The notes under the pieces are model-generated. The model saw nothing but the letters and a program-made list of their open reading frames with translations, did not search any database and was not told the DNA's origin. Both the position numbers and the translations under genes were made by a program. From CAZSDP01 sp964605665 (GTDB lineage: Bacteria; Planctomycetota; UBA8108; UBA1146), in the NCBI GenBank assembly GCA_964605665.1, contig CAZSDP010000002.1, positions 231,283-295,282 of the forward strand: a stretch of 64,000 bases of DNA. Direction: 5' to 3'. Below, piece after piece: positions 1 through 7,983 of the stretch; within the stretch, counting starts at the first letter, position 1, and every line of letters begins with the position of its first letter.

Positions 1-1289
1 AGTTTGAGCGATCCATGATTAATGTCTGTGAGGCGATGCTGATTGTAGGTCTCAGCAATCCCAAAGACCCCGAAGTCAGCGAAGAAGGTGGCGATCCCTT
101 CCGCGCTCAATGCTCCTGCACAAGCGGCGGTATGATGCTCCTGGATTCCTGCTTCAAAAAACCGATCACGATGTGCGCTGTGAAACGCCTCAACTTTGAC
201 GGAACCTTCCAAGTCGCAATCGAAGACCGCCATCGCTGGGCCATTACCTTGAGTGGAATTTGCTGCAGCGACACTGGCGAGGGCTTTTCCAAACGCACCT
301 CGGTTGTCAGACTTTTGACCAACCTCGTATGTGATCGGCTCTCCTGGCAGGAGATTCGGCTCTCGTTGAGGTAGCTTGGGAAGACTCGAAGGGCGACGTT
401 CTGCTCGCAGTTGTCGCAGAGGTTCCATATCCCAGAGGCTTCGGTCTCCACCGAGTTCCTCAACCGCTAACTCGTATTCGTCTGGTTTGAGTGCTCGACC
501 GTGGAAGTCGGCGCGGTTCTCCATGAAGGAGACCCCTTTACCCATGATCGTATTTGCAATGACGACGTGAGGTGCGGAAGAGTCGAGAGCAGCATTGCGC
601 ATCGCGGAGTGAATCTCCGGCAGATTGTGGCCATCGATCTCGACGACCTTCCAGCCATCGGAGGCCCAACCAGCAGCGATATCTTGCGGCATGATTTCGT
701 CGCAGTCGCCGCCGATCTGAAGTCGATTTCGATCGATGACTGCAGTGACCTCATGGAGGCCGTACTTCATAATGAAGCGACGGGCTTCCGCGATTTGTCC
801 CTTCTGTTGCTCTCCATCACCCATCGGAACATAGACTCTGCAGGGGTGTTGATTCAGTCTTGCGCCGAGAGCCATTCCAGAGGCGGCGGAAAGACCCTGA
901 CCGAGGTTTCCTGTTGTCCACTCCACTCCCGGTACTTCGCGCTCGATGTGTCCTTCGAAGAAGTTACCGGTGCGACGAAAACTGGAGACCGCTTCCATCC
1001 GATCGAAGAAACCGAGTTGAGCGAGGACCGAGTAAACGCCAGGGGAAGTGTGCCCATGACTGACCACGACTCGATCTCTCGACGCCATCCATGGATCTTG
1101 CGGATCGACATTCGCATGCGCCCATATCCAGAGATAGAGGTCGAGGCTGGAGAGAGAACCACCCGGGTGACCGGAGTTTGCTAGATGGGTCATCTGCAGG
1201 ATGTCACGAAGGCACTCGCGTCGCGCGTTTTCATGCCAAGCGATGTAATCCGATGAGAGCTCGGTTGCGGCGAGATCAAAGCGTGCCAT
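1..1289 (-). CDS. tkt: Transketolase, N-terminal two thirds (cut by window edge)
   Basis: This is a transketolase, which moves two-carbon ketol units between sugar phosphates using thiamine diphosphate. The ATG at 1289 follows a good ribosome site (GGAAGGA). The frame stays open to base 1, giving about 429 codons of a family usually near 620-660. The thiamine-binding domain shows NSGHPGGS at residues 38-45, GDGE at 157-160 and KGVSFMENR near residue 250. After a Pro-rich linker the pyrimidine domain begins. It contains FFEAGIQEHHT, whose Glu384 is the expected cofactor-activating Glu, and the reading ends in INHGSLK. The single-chain layout is seen directly. The C-terminal domain must lie outside the window. 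It is divergent from the dehydratase gene at 1696. Confidence 0.93.
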   Translation of the reverse strand, partial: MARFDLAATELSSDYIAWHENARRECLRDILQMTHLANSGHPGGSLSSLDLYLWIWAHANVDPQDPWMASRDRVVVSHGHTSPGVYSVLAQLGFFDRMEAVSSFRRTGNFFEGHIEREVPGVEWTTGNLGQGLSAASGMALGARLNQHPCRVYVPMGDGEQQKGQIAEARRFIMKYGLHEVTAVIDRNRLQIGGDCDEIMPQDIAAGWASDGWKVVEIDGHNLPEIHSAMRNAALDSSAPHVVIANTIMGKGVSFMENRADFHGRALKPDEYELAVEELGGDRSLWDMEPLRQLRAERRPSSLPKLPQREPNLLPGEPITYEVGQKSDNRGAFGKALASVAAANSTQGNGPAMAVFDCDLEGSVKVEAFHSAHRDRFFEAGIQEHHTAACAGALSAEGIATFFADFGVFGIAETYNQHRLTDINHGSLK

Positions 1290-1695
1290 CAGTTTGTCCT
1301 TCCCCCAGTCCAGGCGAACTCGTGGCCCTTTTTTGAGCCGGACGCCTGGAGATTCGCGACACCCCATCGAGCCGAGAGCTGGGCGCGCGTCCCCCTAATG
1401 TTGAGACCAACTTGTTCGAAGCGAGACAATCGAGAAGACTCCGGACTCGGTCGGCGGTAGAGACCCGGTTTTGGATCTCTCACCTCTGGTCAGATCTGAA
1501 GCGAATTCCCTGAAATTTGCCGCGGTCAACCCCCGTTGACCGGCTTCCAAGTTCCTCGGCTCATTGTTTTGAAGCCGATTTGACGCCTGCGCGTCATCCT
1601 GAGGAATTCCCGCCCTCCGTTCGAAGAGTGGGCGTACGATAGGGAGCCTCGGCAAGGGCATCAAGGCGACCAAGGAAACGGAGTCGAAACCAGCG
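1290..1695. other. Divergent intergenic region with two perfect small hairpins
   Basis: No convincing gene lies in these 406 bases between two divergent genes. Two perfect inverted repeats stand out. One at 1524-1541 has a 7-bp stem (GGTCAAC/GTTGACC) around CCCC. The other at 1581-1596 has a 6-bp stem (TGACGC/GCGTCA) around CTGC. Neither has a T-run, so they are more likely operators or leader structures than terminators. No clear promoter hexamers were seen. Confidence 0.4.
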
Positions 1696-2661
1696 GTGTG
1701 GAAACTGATTTGTGAGGCGAAAGACCGACTTGAGGGCCGGGTGAGGCGGACGCCTCTGGTGGAGGTACCGGCGGAGTTTCTCCCTCGAGGGAGCCGTCTC
1801 CTCCTCAAACTGGAGTGTCGTCAAGTTTCCGGCTCGTTCAAGGCTCGAGGTGCACGCCACTATCTCGATCGGTTGCTCGAGGGAACCCCACCTCCCGGAG
1901 TGATCACCTACTCCAGTGGAAACCACGGCAGGGCGGTTGCGGAAGCGGCTGCGGATCGGGGTATTCCGGCAGTGGTGACCGTTCCCGACGACATCGATCG
2001 ATCGAAGGCAGAGGCGATCGAACGGGCGGGCGCCCTACTGATTCGGGCGGGAGCGACCTCCACCAGTCGATACCAAAGAGCTCTCGAAATCGCGCAAGAG
2101 AGCCACCTCGAGATCATTCCTCCCTTTGATCATGATTGGATCCTCGCGGGTCAGGCGACCGTTGCGCTCGAGATTCTCGAGGACTGCCCTGAGATGACCG
2201 ATCTCTGGGCACCGGTCGGAGGAGGGGGGCTCAGCGGGGGGTGTGCCGCGACTCTGATCGAGCGGGCTCCAGAGGTGCGGCTGCACGCGGTCGAACCGAT
2301 CGGCGCCGCCGCCTATGCCGAGTCTGTGAGGGTTGGCGATCGGGTACACCTTCGCGAAACGGGGTCTGTCGCCGATGGGCTACTTCCGCTGGCGATCGGC
2401 GAGCGCAATTGGTCATGGTTGCGCAGATGCGCTGCGCAGCCTGAAGAGGTCTCAGATCAGGAGATCTTGAGATCCCTGCACCTCTTGCGCACAGATCTCG
2501 AGATTACGGCGGAACCTTCCGGCGCGGTCGCCGCAGCGCCTCTTCTCGCTCGTGAGCCACTGGAGCCCCCGCCGACAGGCGAGGTGCATGTCGCGATTGT
2601 GAGTGGCGGAAACGTCGATCCAGAGCGTTTGGCGACGCTCTTGGAGTCTGCGGAAGGGTAA
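1696..2661 (+). CDS. PLP-dependent threonine/serine dehydratase-like enzyme (fold type II)
   Basis: This 321-residue protein belongs to the fold-type II PLP enzymes: threonine ammonia-lyase, serine dehydratase and serine racemase. The PLP lysine sits in SFKARGA (Lys49). The substrate loop SSGNHG is near residues 73-78 and the phosphate-binding glycine loop VGGGG is at 174-178. There is no C-terminal ACT regulatory domain, so it resembles the short catabolic or racemase-like type rather than biosynthetic IlvA. The start is a GTG with only a weak purine-rich stretch upstream. The next gene begins 80 bases downstream, so the two may be co-transcribed. The exact substrate cannot be read from the sequence. 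Confidence 0.85.
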   Translation: MWKLICEAKDRLEGRVRRTPLVEVPAEFLPRGSRLLLKLECRQVSGSFKARGARHYLDRLLEGTPPPGVITYSSGNHGRAVAEAAADRGIPAVVTVPDDIDRSKAEAIERAGALLIRAGATSTSRYQRALEIAQESHLEIIPPFDHDWILAGQATVALEILEDCPEMTDLWAPVGGGGLSGGCAATLIERAPEVRLHAVEPIGAAAYAESVRVGDRVHLRETGSVADGLLPLAIGERNWSWLRRCAAQPEEVSDQEILRSLHLLRTDLEITAEPSGAVAAAPLLAREPLEPPPTGEVHVAIVSGGNVDPERLATLLESAEG

Positions 2662-2741
2662 GACAATTGCCCGGAATCAGCTTTTCCGGACGAAGAAACC
2701 GGTCGAGGAGCTGTCGAGCCAGCTTTCGCCGTATCGCCTTC

Positions 2742-3242
2742 ATGACCACCCTCCTTTGCGGATTGGTGGTGGCGATCGGCTGTGCACCAGCGCCGGCGGA
2801 GGGGGAAGCGGGTCGCGCGGCTCGAGTTGAGCAGCTCTTCGCAGAGGTGTGCTCTCGGTATCCGGAAGTTCCCACCATCGATCGCCCGACGCTGATTTCA
2901 TTGGGAGATCGGGTGCTTCTCGTCGATGTACGGCCGATCGAAGAGCGATCGATTTCGACGATTCCAGGTGCGGTCACCGAGTCAGAATTCGATCAGATCC
3001 CCTTGTCGGAAGATCTCGTGGTCGTGGCTTACTGCACAGTGGGGGAGAGAAGTGCGCGTTTTGCCCGTGAGCAGCGAAGCCGGGGGGTCGAAGTGCGTAA
3101 TCTCGCGGGGGGGCTCCTCGGCTGGGCTCACGAGGGTGGGGAGTTCGTCACTGCGGATGGGGAATCGGCACGACGGGCGCATGTCTACGGGCGTCGTTGG
3201 GATCTTCTTCCCGAGGGATTCGAGGGCGTGACTCGCAATTGA
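2742..3242 (+). CDS. Rhodanese-domain lipoprotein
   Basis: This is a 166-residue exported rhodanese-like protein. The ATG at 2742 gives a short signal peptide ending in the lipobox AIGC (Cys14), so the protein is probably lipid-anchored outside the inner membrane. The rhodanese fold follows, with LLVDVRP near residue 60 and the active-site loop YCTVGERS (Cys98), then GGLLGW. A TTG at 2667 would add 25 residues rich in Arg and Ser, but this would spoil the clean lipoprotein signal, so the ATG is preferred. Rhodaneses transfer sulfane sulfur. The physiological acceptor here is unknown. Confidence 0.85.
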   Translation: MTTLLCGLVVAIGCAPAPAEGEAGRAARVEQLFAEVCSRYPEVPTIDRPTLISLGDRVLLVDVRPIEERSISTIPGAVTESEFDQIPLSEDLVVVAYCTVGERSARFAREQRSRGVEVRNLAGGLLGWAHEGGEFVTADGESARRAHVYGRRWDLLPEGFEGVTRN

Positions 3243-3433
3243 GCCGCCGGTTTCAACGACCGATCTTCCTGACGACCTGAGCGAGACTTGCAGCAAAAGT
3301 CCGCTCTGACTAGCCTGCGTTTCTCCACTGAACTACGGCGTCGCCGATTTTCGGCTGAGAGGTCCTGTAGAGATCTCTTGCGAGACGCTGGGGTGGATGC
3401 CTGGGCCGGAAGTCAGAAGGGGGACCCCACCTC

Positions 3434-5395
3434 GTGGATACCATCAGTAATATCAGCTCGTTTCTTTGGTCGGACTGGGTGCCGTGGGTACTGCTCGCAG
3501 CGGGGATCCTGTTCACGATCTGGACCAAGTTCACCCAGTACACCGCCATGACCCACGGGATCATGGTGGTCCGCGGGGTCTACGACGACCCCGACGATCC
3601 TGGGGTGATCAATCACTTCCAGGCCCTCGCGGCCGCTTTGTCGGCGACCGTTGGTCTCGGCAATATCGGGGGGGTGGCCTTAGCGATCGGAGCGGGAGGT
3701 CCGGGAGCACTCTTCTGGATGTGGATCACCGGTGTCTTCGGCATGGCGCTGAAGACGATCGAGATCACCCTCGCGATGATGTACCGCAATGTCGACGACC
3801 CAGATAACCCACATGGAGGTGCGATGTGGGTGGTCGAGCGAGTCCTCGGCGACAAAGGGGGGATTTGGAAGCCGATTGCTCGGATGATCGGGACCTTCTT
3901 CTGTCTGACCCTCATCGTCTCGACCTTCACCGGCGGAAACATGTTCCAGGCTTGGAACGTGGCGAATTTGACCCAGAGCTACTTCGATGTACCGACCCTC
4001 GTGACCGGCATCATCTTGGCTGCCGTGGTCGGACTCGTGATCATCGGGGGAATCAAGCGCATCGGGTCTGTGGCTGGGAAACTGGTTCCCTTCATGGTCT
4101 TGATCTATCTCGTTTCTGCCTTTGCCGTTCTCGCCGGTCACGTTGCTGAGATCCCCGGCATGCTGATGCTCGTCGTGAGAAGCGCATTCGATTCCTCAGA
4201 AGCGACCGGAGCATTTTTGGGAGGAACGATGGGCTGGGCCTTCATCCAAGGGATGAAGCGCGCTCTCTTCTCCAATGAGGCAGGGCAAGGTTCGGCACCG
4301 ATCGCTCACGCCGCGGCGAAGACCGATGAGTCCGCTCGCGAGGGCATCGTTGGAGGAATTGGCCCATTCATCGATACCCTCTGCATATGCACCCTCACCG
4401 CCTTGGTGATCTTGGTGACCGGAACGTGGAATCGGTCGGCGATCAGCGACGACAATCAACAAGTGGTCCCCTTCTCCGCTCCGATTGAATTCGAGCAGAT
4501 CCACCGAGTGGAAACCTCCGTCGATGCCTGGGATACGGGTGAAGGACTCAACGTCGTTCTCGACGCTCAGTTCTCTCCTCTCCAGATCCTCCGCGGTGGT
4601 CAGCTCTTGGAAGCAATGCCAGCGGAGGCAGCAGCGGCGTTCGAGGCCGCCCTCGCGGAGTACAGAAATTCTCCGTCGATTCGCTATCGAGCGGTGACCT
4701 CTGGTGGCATCGAGGCTCTCCCTCCATCTCGTTGGGACGAGTCTTGGAGCAATGATGATCAGTTCTTCCTCATCGCTCGGGTGGAAGGGGCAGAGGACGG
4801 TGAGCGCGGAAGCGCCTTGGTCAAGCTACTCGGCACGGTCCAGGAGCGCAAAGTTGCCGGTTCCGATGCGCCGCCCACTCTGGAGATCGACTGGAACGAT
4901 CTCGAGTTCGGAGGGAGTTGGTCGGAGGGGATCTCAAGTGTCTCCCTCGTCGATCAAGGGGTCTATCACGAGTTCGCGGGCGCTCAGCTCACCGGGCACG
5001 CGTTCGATCGCGAGTTCTTCGGACTGGGTAAGTACCTTGTGACCTTTGCTGCCTGGCTTTTTGCGATCTCCACGATGATTTCTTGGAGCTACTACGGTGA
5101 GCAGGGGATGGTGTACATGACCGGTGAGAGGGGGGTTCTCCCCTACAAGCTGGTTTTCCTCGCGTTGGTGATCTATGCCGCGAAGTGGATCGAAACGACC
5201 GACGACATGGAAGTTTTCATGGATCTTGGAACCGGTGCGATGTTGTGGGCGAACCTGCCGATCGTGATCGGTCTCGGCTTCCTCGCGACCCGTGAGCTGA
5301 GTCGATACGGTCGCGACCTCAAAGCGGGAAAGTTCCAGCGTCATGACCGCCCGAAAATGACCGACGTGATCGAAGGTAAGGACGTCGAGAAGTAA
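3434..5395 (+). CDS. Sodium:alanine symporter (AGCS family) with a large inserted loop domain
   Basis: This 653-residue inner-membrane carrier belongs to the AGCS family of alanine/glycine:cation symporters. Recognisable family sequences include AALSATVGLGNIGG (about residues 67-80), GGTMGWAFIQGMKRALFSNEAGQGSAP (split here only for description; about 263-289) and ISWSYYGEQG (about 549-558). Typical members are 450-500 residues. The extra length is a hydrophilic block of about 180 residues, roughly 334-512, between two membrane segments, just before the conserved GAQLTGHAF stretch. The GTG start follows AGAAGGGGG at good spacing. A strong hairpin follows 25 bases after the stop, so it is probably transcribed alone. 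Confidence 0.92.
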   Translation: MDTISNISSFLWSDWVPWVLLAAGILFTIWTKFTQYTAMTHGIMVVRGVYDDPDDPGVINHFQALAAALSATVGLGNIGGVALAIGAGGPGALFWMWITGVFGMALKTIEITLAMMYRNVDDPDNPHGGAMWVVERVLGDKGGIWKPIARMIGTFFCLTLIVSTFTGGNMFQAWNVANLTQSYFDVPTLVTGIILAAVVGLVIIGGIKRIGSVAGKLVPFMVLIYLVSAFAVLAGHVAEIPGMLMLVVRSAFDSSEATGAFLGGTMGWAFIQGMKRALFSNEAGQGSAPIAHAAAKTDESAREGIVGGIGPFIDTLCICTLTALVILVTGTWNRSAISDDNQQVVPFSAPIEFEQIHRVETSVDAWDTGEGLNVVLDAQFSPLQILRGGQLLEAMPAEAAAAFEAALAEYRNSPSIRYRAVTSGGIEALPPSRWDESWSNDDQFFLIARVEGAEDGERGSALVKLLGTVQERKVAGSDAPPTLEIDWNDLEFGGSWSEGISSVSLVDQGVYHEFAGAQLTGHAFDREFFGLGKYLVTFAAWLFAISTMISWSYYGEQGMVYMTGERGVLPYKLVFLALVIYAAKWIETTDDMEVFMDLGTGAMLWANLPIVIGLGFLATRELSRYGRDLKAGKFQRHDRPKMTDVIEGKDVEK

Positions 5396-5420
5396 CGGGC
5401 CCGAAATTCTTCAGCAGTTT

Positions 5421-5453
5421 CCGGGGGAGAGAGCCAGCGGCTCTCTCCCCCGG
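5421..5453 (+). terminator. Perfect 15-bp hairpin after the symporter gene
   Basis: The stem CCGGGGGAGAGAGCC pairs perfectly with its complement around a three-base loop (AGC). It starts 25 bases after the symporter stop codon. The following bases are not a strong T-run (CCTCATT), so it may be a rho-assisted or weakly intrinsic terminator, or an mRNA end stabiliser. Confidence 0.65.
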
Positions 5454-5459
5454 CCTCAT

Positions 5460-5620
5460 TGTGGGCTGAGGGATTCGTCAAAAAGGTCACGGTGACTTGG
5501 GGCGTGACGAGCGAAGTCGCGTTTGGCCAGTGCGGTCAGGGTGCTCGGTGCCTGACTGGGGGCGCGATCTCGGTGAGCAGAGCGATCGTGGGTAGAGAGG
5601 AGCTGAGGAATGAGCAGGGC
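5460..5620. other. Intergenic flank of the tandem repeat array
   Basis: No supported gene is seen. The last bases before 5621 only loosely resemble the inter-unit sequence of the array (GAGCTGAGGAATGAGCAGGGC versus the GACCGCAGCAAGAGCAGCG form inside the array), so the first unit marks the array boundary. Confidence 0.4.
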
Positions 5621-5623
5621 ACG

Positions 5624-5649
5624 AAAAAAGCCACTGCAGATGCAGTGGC
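5624..5649 (-). terminator. Intrinsic terminator of repeat unit 1
   Basis: On the minus strand a perfect 9-bp stem (GCCACTGCA/TGCAGTGGC, two-base loop) is followed directly by six T residues. Confidence 0.75.
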
Positions 5650-5871
5650 CGTACATCAGCTGCCCTCCAGACAAGGGCTCCCGGGGAGAAAATCTCAAAA
5701 AAGTCCTGAGAGACCGAATTCGTAGGGAAAGGACCGATTCTAGGTCGGTTTGAAGGGCTGGAGCTTCCGAGGATCGAGCAGTGGCGAAGAACAGAGGGGG
5801 GGAGCGGAGGCGGGACAGCTTCGGTGGGTTGCCTGAGGCTGATTGACCGCAGCAAGAGCAGCGCGGACACG

Positions 5872-5897
5872 AAAAAAGCCACTGCAGATGCAGTGGC
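5872..5897 (-). terminator. Intrinsic terminator of repeat unit 2
   Basis: It has the same perfect 9-bp stem with a two-base loop and six T residues on the minus strand as in unit 1. Confidence 0.75.
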
Positions 5898-6120
5898 CGT
5901 ACATCAGCTGCCCCCCAGACAAGGGCTCCGGGGGAGAAAATCGCAAAAAAATCCTGAGCTGCCGAATTCGTGGGGAAAAGACCGATTCTAGGCCGATTTG
6001 GAGAGTTGGAGCTTCAGAAGATCGATTTGCGGCGAAGAACAGAGGAGGGGGAGCGGAGGCGGGACGGCTTCGGTGGGTTGTCTGAGGCTGATTGACCGCA
6101 GCAAGAGCAGCGCGGACACG

Positions 6121-6146
6121 AAAAAAGCCACCGCAGATGCAGTGGC
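6121..6146 (-). terminator. Intrinsic terminator of repeat unit 3
   Basis: This copy has one base changed (GCCACCGCA on the plus strand), leaving a single mismatch in the minus-strand stem. The T-run is kept. Confidence 0.7.
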
Positions 6147-6187
6147 CGTACATCAGCTGCCCCCCAGACAAGGGCTCCGGGGGAGAA

Positions 6188-6287
6188 NNNNNNNNNNNNN
6201 NNNNNNNNNNNNNNNNNNNNNNNNNNNNNNNNNNNNNNNNNNNNNNNNNNNNNNNNNNNNNNNNNNNNNNNNNNNNNNNNNNNNNNN
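6188..6287. other. Assembly gap (100 N) inside the tandem array
   Basis: Exactly 100 unknown bases. The 55 bases before the gap (6133-6187) are identical to the 55 bases after it (6288-6342). This looks like a k-mer overlap at two contig ends. If the overlap is merged, the 249-bp period continues without interruption. Confidence 0.9.
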
Positions 6288-6524
6288 GCAGATGCAGTGG
6301 CCGTACATCAGCTGCCCCCCAGACAAGGGCTCCGGGGGAGAAAATCGCAAAAAAATCCTGAGCTGCCGAATTCGTGGGGAAAAGACCGATTCTAGGCCGA
6401 TTTGGAGAGTTGGAGCTTCAGAAGATCGATTTGCGGCGAAGAACAGAGGAGGGGGAGCGGAGGCGGGACGGCTTCGGTGGGTTGTCTGAGGCTGATTGAC
6501 CGCAGCAAGAGCAGCGCGGACACG

Positions 6525-6550
6525 AAAAAAGCCACCGCAGATGCAGTGGC
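6525..6550 (-). terminator. Intrinsic terminator of the last repeat unit
   Basis: It is the same hairpin as in unit 3 (GCCACCGCA form), followed by six T residues on the minus strand. Confidence 0.7.
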
Positions 6551-6664
6551 CGTACATCAGCTGCCCCCCAGACAAGGGCGCGCGAAGAAAAATCTCGAAA
6601 AACCCTGAGGAATGCAGCTGGATGGACGCCTCGGCGCTCACTAAGTCCATGTTTTTTATGGCTT

Positions 6665-6711
6665 TATAAAAAAGAACGGACGCCGCTCCATCGGGGAGGT
6701 GCGTCCGTTCT
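6665..6711 (-). terminator. Intrinsic terminator of the DUF1573 operon
   Basis: On the minus strand an 11-bp perfect stem (AGAACGGACGC/GCGTCCGTTCT) encloses a smaller CTCC/GGAG hairpin and is followed by TTTTTATAAA. It lies 30 bases after the stop codon at 6741 and separates the operon from the repeat array. Confidence 0.9.
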
Positions 6712-6740
6712 CTCATTTCGAAGCTTTCGCTCCGCTCTGT

Positions 6741-7979
6741 TCAGCGGCTGCCGGGCTTCGAGCCCTTGGGACTGGTCCCCAATCCAGGCTTCTTTTGTGG
6801 GGTCGCCGGGGAACGACCTCCGGCGGCGGGGGTGACCCCGCGTGGATTCGGTCTCTGTGCTCCGCGGGGGGTTGCCCGTTGCGGAACATCACCGAACTGG
6901 GCGTAGAGACGGATCTCCCGTTCTCCCACATCGGGGTCGTCGGTGTAGATCTTCATCCGACCTCGGATCGAGGGTTCGCTGCGATATTCGCGGACGAAGA
7001 CCGAAACGACGTAGCGCTGGCCTTCCTTGATCGGCCTGATTTCGGTCGAGAAGACCCCTTCCGGCACATCGAGGATCTCCACTCCCGTGACTTGGAACTG
7101 AATGTCGGGAGCGCTGGAGAAGATCTGCAGATCTCGTCGCACCGGATTGGCGTTCGGTTGCTTGAGAGGCATGGTGTGCGCTCGTTGAAAGACGATGTTG
7201 CCGCGCGGTTGAATCGTTACCTTGTCGAGGTGATCGATACTGACGTTGACCTGCGACTTATGGCTCTTCCCATCCTCGGTCAGAACTTCGAACTCGACGA
7301 TGTCACGGAGCATGCCGGGAAGTTCCGCGGCATCGACTTCGATGCGGGCGACGTAGCGTCCCCCTTCCAGCGGTTCGATGGCGGCAACGCGGCACTGATT
7401 CTTCAACGCTTTACCACTCTTGACGTCAATCGCCAGGTCCGTACCGGGCGCGATGGTGACCTCACCACTGAGGTTTGTCCCCGCGAGTCCCGAGAGGCGC
7501 AGCTGTGCAGGAGTGGTGGTGACCACAAACTCGATGTCCCCCTCGATGGTGATTTTCGTCTGGGGAGACTGCCGATCATTCGAGGTGATGGTGGCTTGGC
7601 GGTGATAGTGAGGGACTCTTTGCTTGCCAGTGTCGACGCTGAGGACGATTTCACCCTCCCCACCGGGGAGGATTTCGCGCGAGAAACGCGCCAAGGTGCA
7701 GCCTCAGCCAGGTTTGACTTGGGTGATGCGAAGGACCGAGCTCCCCTCGTTGCGAACGGTCCAAGTGTGCTCGACCTTCTCTCCTTGGAGGACTTTGCCC
7801 CAGTGAAACTTTGGATCGGGGATGACGATCTTGGGTCCGACCACTGCCGGGGGAGGAGGAGGTCCGAATCCGTCGTCTTGCCCGAGCAAAGGAGCTTGCC
7901 CAACAGTGGGTAGTGCGAAGCCACTGATGAATACGAGTATCAAGAAGTGCTTCGGAAACAGATGCTGAACAAGACTCAT
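6741..7979 (-). CDS. Exported DUF1573 protein with in-frame UGA (probable selenoprotein)
   Basis: The reading frame from the ATG at 7979 (site AGAGG upstream) to the stop at 6741 is interrupted once, by TGA at 7704-7706. Read through, it makes a 412-residue protein. It has a signal peptide (residues 1-28), a Pro-rich stretch, and then a DUF1573 domain in which residue 92 is the UGA, in the setting KPG-U-GC. The paralogue encoded at 8280-9464 aligns along the whole length and has SNC-GC there, so UGA takes the place of the first Cys of the C-x-C motif. Both halves keep the family sequence: LRITQ before, and FSREILPG with VDTGK after. I infer selenocysteine, giving a U-x-C redox motif in an envelope protein. 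The C-terminal 45 residues are Pro/Gly/Arg-rich. DUF1573 has no established biochemical function known to me. A sequencing error or pseudogene is the alternative. Confidence 0.85.
7655..7691 (-). promoter_or_regulatory. Candidate bacterial SECIS hairpins downstream of the DUF1573 UGA
   Basis: Two hairpins follow the UGA on the minus strand. The nearer (7691-7677) has a 5-bp stem GCGCG/CGCGC with loop TTTCT, whose loop begins about 18 bases after the UGA. The further one (7671-7655) has a perfect 7-bp stem CCTCCCC/GGGGAGG with a GGT triloop, about 40 bases after the UGA. Bacterial SECIS elements lie just downstream of the UGA and typically show G and U in the apical loop. The assignment is inference. 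Confidence 0.4.
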
Positions 7980-7983
7980 GGAG

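Larger units (their letters stand above)
5621..6610 (-). repeat. Tandem array of about 249-bp terminator-bearing units
   Basis: Units begin (ACGAAAAAAG) at 5621, 5869, 6118 and 6522; another start falls inside the N run. Spacings are 248, 249 and 249 where measurable. On the minus strand each unit ends in a hairpin plus U-run. Units 2 onward are nearly identical, while the one starting at 5621 is more diverged. The rightmost copy decays after about 6585-6610. On the minus strand each unit contains TAGAAT about 130 bases before the hairpin, a possible -10 box without a clear -35 partner. The repeats also give open frames because 249 is divisible by three, but without start sites or family resemblance. 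They look more like repeated small-RNA or terminator modules than protein genes. Confidence 0.75.

Noticed and set aside
501..1184. Long plus-strand frame of 227 codons
   Set aside because: It lies antisense to the transketolase gene, whose frame carries clear family motifs (NSGHPGG, GDGE, KGVSFMENR).
2667..2741. TTG start for the rhodanese gene
   Set aside because: It would put 25 charged residues before a well-formed lipoprotein signal.
5998..6489. Frames running through the tandem repeats and the N run on both strands
   Set aside because: They exist because the unit is 249 bases (83 codons) and because N bases do not give stops. No ribosome site, no family resemblance, and each unit ends in a terminator.
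7704..7706. Genetic code change (UGA read as Trp or Gly throughout)
   Set aside because: UGA ends many genes here, including those with ATGA overlaps, so a general recoding of UGA does not fit.
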